From: a bacterium
GTDB lineage: Bacteria > Actinomycetota > Actinomycetes > Actinomycetales > Actinomycetaceae
Length of the DNA: 9,543 nt
Assembly (NCBI GenBank): GCA_030544165.1
Contig: JAUNRP010000068.1
Location: forward strand, 1-9,543
Reading direction: 5' to 3'
Shown here: piece after piece, positions 6,503-9,543 of the stretch
How positions within the stretch are numbered: the stretch's first letter is position 1
Layout: each line of letters opens with the position of its first letter
Notes under the pieces: model-generated
The model's database searches: none
The model's input: the letters and a program-made list of their open reading frames with translations, nothing else
What the model was told of the DNA's origin: nothing
Program-made: the position numbers and the translations under genes

Positions 6503-6772
6503 ATGGACATCGACCCCCGGGCAGCGCTCGACCGCTTCATCGAGGCACTCACCACCCACTACGAGGCGGTCGTCTCGACGCAGGATCCGGAGTCCCCGGC
6601 GGTGTTGCGCGCGAGTGAGGTACTGGAGGAGTCGTTCGTGGCCTACGACGACTCGCTCTTCACCCACTACGACGCGGACCTCCCGTTCGATGTCTACGAC
6701 GATGACGACGAGGACGAGGTCGATGACGACCTCGAGGACCTCGATGACGACGACTCCGACGACGACGACTAG
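6503..6772 (+). CDS. Small conserved actinobacterial protein with highly acidic tail
   Basis: The product has 89 residues and no signal peptide or membrane segment. Residues 1-60 look like a compact helical domain (MDIDPRAALDRFIEAL, then FVAYDDSLFTHYDADLP). The tail (63-89) has 21 Asp/Glu among 27 residues and must be disordered and strongly negative. I recall similar short proteins next to uppP in other Actinobacteria, sometimes labelled primosomal protein or DNA primase without support; Rv2137c occupies a comparable place in M. tuberculosis. Function is unknown. A tail like this could bind basic proteins or metal ions or mimic nucleic acid, but nothing here shows which. The N-terminal domain and start-site context favour a real gene over a GAC-repeat artefact. 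Confidence 0.8.
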   Translation: MDIDPRAALDRFIEALTTHYEAVVSTQDPESPAVLRASEVLEESFVAYDDSLFTHYDADLPFDVYDDDDEDEVDDDLEDLDDDDSDDDD

Positions 6773-6791
6773 GTGTAAGCCCCGGCCCTAG
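6769..6791. terminator. Weak inverted repeat spanning two convergent stop codons
   Basis: CTAGG (6769-6773) and CCTAG (6787-6791) form a 5-bp stem around a 13-nt loop. The TAG stop of the small acidic gene lies in the left arm and the TAG stop of the reductase lies in the right arm. The stem is short and has no T-tract, so it may be a weak terminator or a by-product of two TAG stops facing each other. Confidence 0.3.
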
Positions 6792-7753
6792 GTGCGCGGG
6801 CGCTCCGGGTACCCGATCGGCGGGGCGGAGACGTCGTCGAGCGCGTCCAGGAGCGGGCGCGGGACCTCCAGGTCCGAGGCGAGCAGCGTCCTGAGCTGAC
6901 CCGGGGTGCGCGGACCGATGATGGCGGAGGCGAGCCCCCGCCGTCGAAGGACCCAGGCGAGCGCCACCTCGGCAGGGTGAGCCTCGAGACCCTCGGCCGC
7001 CCGGACCACCGATTCCACGATCCCGAAGGACCGGTCCGTGAGGAGCGGGGCCACGAACGCGCGCAGGTGGGGGGAGGCCCCCCGGGAGTCCGCCGGGGTG
7101 GAGTTGCGGTACTTGCCGGTCAGGACGCCGCGGCCCAGCGCTGACCACGCCAGCAGCCCGAAGCCGAGGCCCAGGGCGGCGGGCACCACCTCCCGCTCCA
7201 CCCCACGCACGAGCAGGGAGTACTCGTGCTCCACGGCCGTCAGCCCCGTGCGGCCGAGCGAACCGGCGAGCGCGGCGCACTGCCACCCCGCAAAATTCGA
7301 GACCCCCACGTAGCGCGCCCGCCCGGACGTGACCGCCCGCTCGAGCGCATCCGCCGTCTCCTCCAGCGGCGTCCCAGGATCCGGGGCCTGGACGAGGAGG
7401 AGGTCCACGTGGTCGGTGCCCAGGCGCGCGAGGGAGGCATCGAGCGAGGAGAGGATCGTGCCGCGCGAGGCGTCCACCTCCGGGCGGCCGGAGCGGGCGA
7501 TGCGGACGCCGGCCTTGGTGGCGATCACGAGTTCGTGGCGGGGGATCCCCCCGGCGAGCATCCCGCCGATGATCTCCTCGGCCGCACCATCGCCGTAGCC
7601 GGGCGCCGTGTCCACCAGCGTGCCCCCGGAATCGAGGAAGTCCGTGAGCATCGCCTCGGCGTCCAGCGCGTCCGTGTCCCTGCCCCACGTCATGGTGCCC
7701 AGCCCGATCTCGGAGACCCGGAGGCCCGAGGCCCCGACGACGCGCTGTTCCAT
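6788..7753 (-). CDS. Aldo/keto reductase family protein with Gln in place of the catalytic His
   Basis: This is a 321-residue cytosolic protein of the NAD(P)H-dependent (beta/alpha)8-barrel family. The N-terminus (GLRVSEIGLGTMTWG) and the length are typical of actinobacterial members. Of the catalytic tetrad, Asp48 and Tyr53 (VDTAPGYGDG) and Lys80 (ATKAGV) are present. The His normally found in a motif such as DLWQVHAWDP is Gln122 here (DLLLVQAPDPGTPLEE; codon CAG at 7388-7390). The nicotinamide-binding Ser152 and Asn153 (GVSNFAGWQ) are kept, while the usual Gln before the VEYSLL-type motif reads Glu175 (VEHEYSLL). The C-terminal cofactor-phosphate region (IIGPRTPGQL, 278-287) looks intact. 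The substrate is unknown, and the enzyme may be altered in catalysis. The start at 7753 has no ribosome-binding site but has a -10 hexamer 7 nt upstream. The gene is convergent with the acidic gene and divergent from uppP. Confidence 0.92.
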   Translation of the reverse strand: MEQRVVGASGLRVSEIGLGTMTWGRDTDALDAEAMLTDFLDSGGTLVDTAPGYGDGAAEEIIGGMLAGGIPRHELVIATKAGVRIARSGRPEVDASRGTILSSLDASLARLGTDHVDLLLVQAPDPGTPLEETADALERAVTSGRARYVGVSNFAGWQCAALAGSLGRTGLTAVEHEYSLLVRGVEREVVPAALGLGFGLLAWSALGRGVLTGKYRNSTPADSRGASPHLRAFVAPLLTDRSFGIVESVVRAAEGLEAHPAEVALAWVLRRRGLASAIIGPRTPGQLRTLLASDLEVPRPLLDALDDVSAPPIGYPERPRT

Positions 7754-7760
7754 GGGACCA

Positions 7761-7766
7761 ACCGTA
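7761..7766 (-). promoter_or_regulatory. -10 element for a probably leaderless aldo/keto reductase gene
   Basis: TACGGT on the minus strand lies 7 nt before the ATG at 7753, with no purine-rich ribosome-binding site between them. Its expected -35 position (about 7784-7789) falls on the uppP -10 element. Confidence 0.55.
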
Positions 7767-7785
7767 GCGCCCGCGCGGGAGGGGA

Positions 7786-7791
7786 TACGCT
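7786..7791 (+). promoter_or_regulatory. -10 element for a probably leaderless uppP gene
   Basis: TACGCT lies 8 nt before the GTG at 7800. An in-frame TAG at 7791-7793 excludes any upstream start, and no Shine-Dalgarno sequence is present, so a leaderless or nearly leaderless transcript is the simplest reading. Confidence 0.6.
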
Positions 7792-7799
7792 AGCCAACC

Positions 7800-8651
7800 G
7801 TGGAGTGGTGGCATGCAGTGGTCCTCGGGCTCGTCCAGGGCCTGACAGAGTTTCTTCCGATCTCGTCGTCGGCGCACCTGCGCCTGACCTCGGGCCTCCT
7901 GGGCATCGGGGACGTGGGGGCCGCGTTCACCGCGATCACCCAGATCGGCACCGAGGCGGCGGTGATCATCATCTACCGGCGCAAGATCGCCGCGATCATC
8001 CGCGCGTGGTTCGGCGCGCTCCCGTTCGGCCCGTGGAAGAACACGGTGGCCCGGGACAACCCGGATGCCCGGCTCGGCTGGTACGTGATCCTCGGCTCCA
8101 TCCCGATCGTGGTGCTCGGCCTCCTCCTCGAGGACGCGATCGACTCGGTCTTCCGCAACCTGCTGATCGTGGCCGCCATGCTGGCGATCTTCGGCGTGAT
8201 CCTCGGGGCCGCGGACATGACCGCGAGGCAGACGAAGCCGCTCGAACACATGAATGCCCGCGACGCCGTCCTGTTCGGCCTGGCCCAGTCGCTCGCCCTG
8301 GTCCCGGGCGTCTCCCGCTCGGGGGGCACCATCACGGCCGGGCTGCTCATGGGCTACACCCGCCGCGCCGCCGCCGACTACTCGTTCCTGCTCGCCATCC
8401 CCGCAGTGCTCGGATCGGGGTTCTACAAGCTGTTCAAGGACGGCCTCGGCGCAGAGGCGCCCGTGTCCCTCCCGCTCACCGCACTGGCCACGGCGGTGGC
8501 GTTCGTGGTGGCCTACGTGGTGATCCTGTGGTTCCTCAACCTCATCACCACCCGCAGCTACGCCCCGTTCGTGATCTACCGCGTGATCCTCGCAGCCGTG
8601 ATCGTGGTGCTCGTGCTCACCGGAACACTGACCGCAACGGCGGGCGCCTGA
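7800..8651 (+). CDS. uppP: Undecaprenyl-diphosphate phosphatase (BacA/UppP)
   Basis: UppP removes a phosphate from undecaprenyl diphosphate, returning the lipid carrier for peptidoglycan and other wall polymer synthesis; it also gives bacitracin tolerance. The 283-residue protein is an integral membrane protein of normal length. The first active-site motif reads QGLTEFLPISSSAH (13-26), with Gln13 and Glu17 at the (E/Q)xxxE positions and His26. The second motif, PGVSRSGGTITAG (169-181), contains the essential Arg173. Further membrane segments lie at about 95-112, 118-138, 190-210, 224-248 and 259-280. The GTG start is nearly forced by an in-frame TAG at 7791-7793 and by how close the first motif is to the N-terminus. 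mshC follows after 15 bp, a neighbourhood also known in mycobacteria. The product faces the reductase gene across a 46-bp divergent promoter region. Confidence 0.96.
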   Translation: MEWWHAVVLGLVQGLTEFLPISSSAHLRLTSGLLGIGDVGAAFTAITQIGTEAAVIIIYRRKIAAIIRAWFGALPFGPWKNTVARDNPDARLGWYVILGSIPIVVLGLLLEDAIDSVFRNLLIVAAMLAIFGVILGAADMTARQTKPLEHMNARDAVLFGLAQSLALVPGVSRSGGTITAGLLMGYTRRAAADYSFLLAIPAVLGSGFYKLFKDGLGAEAPVSLPLTALATAVAFVVAYVVILWFLNLITTRSYAPFVIYRVILAAVIVVLVLTGTLTATAGA

Positions 8652-8654
8652 GGT

Positions 8655-8660
8655 TACGCT
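8655..8660 (+). promoter_or_regulatory. -10 element for a probably leaderless mshC gene
   Basis: TACGCT, identical to the hexamer before uppP, lies exactly 6 nt before the GTG at 8667 and within the 15-bp gap after the uppP stop codon. mshC may therefore be transcribed from its own promoter as well as by read-through from uppP. Confidence 0.55.
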
Positions 8661-8666
8661 TGGCAG

Positions 8667-9543
8667 GTGCTGAGTTGGAAGGTGCCGGACGTCCCGGCGA
8701 TCACCCCCGGGGAGATCACGCCCCGGCTCGGCGGTGAGCCGCTCCCCGAGGGCCCGCTCACCCTCTACGTCTGCGGCATCACCCCGTACGACGCCACCCA
8801 CCTCGGCCACGCCCGCACCTACCTCGTCTTCGACCACCTGGTCCGCCTGCTCCGCGCGATCGGCCGCGAGGTCACCTACACCCAGAACGTCACGGACGTG
8901 GACGATCCGCTCCTCGAGCGCGCCGAACGCGACGGCATCTCCTGGCAGCACCTCGCCGCCCGCGAGATCGGCCTCTACCGCTCGGACATGGAGGCCCTGC
9001 GCCTCCTTCCCCCGGACCACTTCCTCGGGGTGGTGGAGTCCGTCTCCCTCATTGCCGACGGCGTCGCTCGCCTTCTCGCGTCAGGTGCCGCCTACCGCGT
9101 GGTCCGGGAGGACGGGCCGGACGACATCTACGCGGACCTCGCCGCCGATCCGGACTTCGATCCGGGCATGCCGGAGAGTGAGGCGCTCGCCACGTTCGCC
9201 GAGCGCGGCGGCGATCCCGAGCGGGAGGGCAAGCGCGGCCCCCTCGATCCGCTCCTGTGGCGCTCAGCCCGAGCCGGGGAGCCGGCGTGGGACGGGGAGG
9301 GCCTGCCCGACGGCCGGCCCGGGTGGCACATCGAGTGCGCAGTGATCGCCGAGGAGACCCTGGGCGGGGCGCCCACCATCACCGGTGGCGGCAGCGACCT
9401 CGGCTTCCCCCACCACCCGATGTCCGCCTCGCACCTGCGGATGCTCGGCCACGGGGATTCCGCCGCCACGGTCCACGCCGGGATGCTGGGCTACGAGGGC
9501 GAGAAGATGAGCAAGTCGCTCGGCAACCTGGTGTTCGTCTCGA
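8667..9543 (+). CDS. mshC: Cysteine:GlcN-Ins ligase, mycothiol biosynthesis (3' end outside window)
   Basis: MshC joins L-cysteine to glucosaminyl-myo-inositol using ATP, the third step specific to mycothiol synthesis. The visible 292 of about 410 residues carry the class I synthetase fold shared with cysteinyl-tRNA synthetase. Seen in order are Cys36 (YVCGITPYDATHLGHA), the HIGH-type motif HLGH (45-48), QNVTDVDDPLLERA (73-86), the zinc ligands Cys224 (PGWHIECAVIA) and His249 (GGGSDLGFPHH), and KMSKS (280-284). The N-terminus MLSWKVPDVP and the form GGGSDLGFPHHPMS, instead of the cysteinyl-tRNA synthetase pattern, favour MshC over CysS. The GTG at 8667 is chosen because the uppP stop codon is in the same frame 15 bp upstream and no other usable start lies between. 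The frame is open to the right edge. Confidence 0.94.
   Translation, partial: MLSWKVPDVPAITPGEITPRLGGEPLPEGPLTLYVCGITPYDATHLGHARTYLVFDHLVRLLRAIGREVTYTQNVTDVDDPLLERAERDGISWQHLAAREIGLYRSDMEALRLLPPDHFLGVVESVSLIADGVARLLASGAAYRVVREDGPDDIYADLAADPDFDPGMPESEALATFAERGGDPEREGKRGPLDPLLWRSARAGEPAWDGEGLPDGRPGWHIECAVIAEETLGGAPTITGGGSDLGFPHHPMSASHLRMLGHGDSAATVHAGMLGYEGEKMSKSLGNLVFVS

Noticed and set aside
4957..6555. Minus-strand open frame of 532 codons opposite the M20 gene
   Set aside because: The plus strand encodes a complete M20 enzyme with all metal ligands. The antisense product is a Pro/Arg/Gly/His/Val-rich sequence with no recognisable domain, as expected for a shadow frame in GC-rich DNA.
7226..8737. 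Plus-strand open frame of 503 codons across the reductase and uppP
   Set aside because: It is out of frame with uppP and antisense to the reductase, both of which have clear family motifs; the product is Arg/Pro/Gly-rich.
6660..9020. Minus-strand open frame of 786 codons opposite uppP, mshC and part of the reductase
   Set aside because: It overlaps three clear genes and yields low-complexity Arg/Gly/His/Asp-rich sequence. It is explained by codon bias on the coding strands.
8667..9543. Reading the partial right-hand gene as cysteinyl-tRNA synthetase
   Set aside because: The N-terminal SW motif, GGGSDLGFPHHPMS and the position after uppP match MshC better than CysS.

Overview
This is a GC-rich window with eight protein genes and no RNA genes, CRISPR array or insertion sequence that I could find. 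Two genes run off the ends: metE at the left and mshC at the right. MshC makes mycothiol, a thiol restricted to Actinobacteria, so the organism is almost certainly an actinomycete. Strong GC bias at third codon positions and actinobacterial promoter-like hexamers agree. A position within Micrococcales is a guess.

Layout. Bases 1-839 are the C-terminal catalytic part of cobalamin-independent methionine synthase (MetE), ending at a perfect 17-bp hairpin. Bases 885-4960 carry three minus-strand genes for exported or membrane proteins: a subtilisin-like secreted protein, a TVP38/TMEM64 (VTT) membrane protein, and a lipoprotein with a Pro/Thr/Glu/Ala-rich linker. Bases 5134-9543 are a housekeeping block: an M20 metallohydrolase, a small very acidic protein, an aldo/keto reductase on the minus strand, undecaprenyl-diphosphate phosphatase (uppP) and mshC. 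From memory, an M20 peptidase, a small conserved protein, uppP and mshC also lie near each other in Mycobacterium tuberculosis (about Rv2141c to Rv2130c), so this part looks like conserved synteny.

How the parts relate. UppP recycles the lipid carrier for wall synthesis, MshC makes the main low-molecular-weight thiol, and MetE makes methionine. The three-gene envelope group has no obvious pathway link to them.

Three things stand out. First, the subtilisin-like protein keeps Asp, His and the oxyanion Asn but has Thr where the catalytic Ser should be, inside a degraded serine motif, and it has also lost the usual substrate-binding strand motif. It looks like a secreted pseudoprotease. Second, the aldo/keto reductase has Gln in place of the catalytic His. 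Third, all five genes of the right-hand block have a -10-like TAnnnT hexamer 6-8 nt before the start codon, which predicts leaderless transcripts, whereas the three envelope genes have Shine-Dalgarno leaders. No clearly new multi-gene system is demonstrable from sequence alone; the pseudoprotease and its envelope neighbours are the best candidate.
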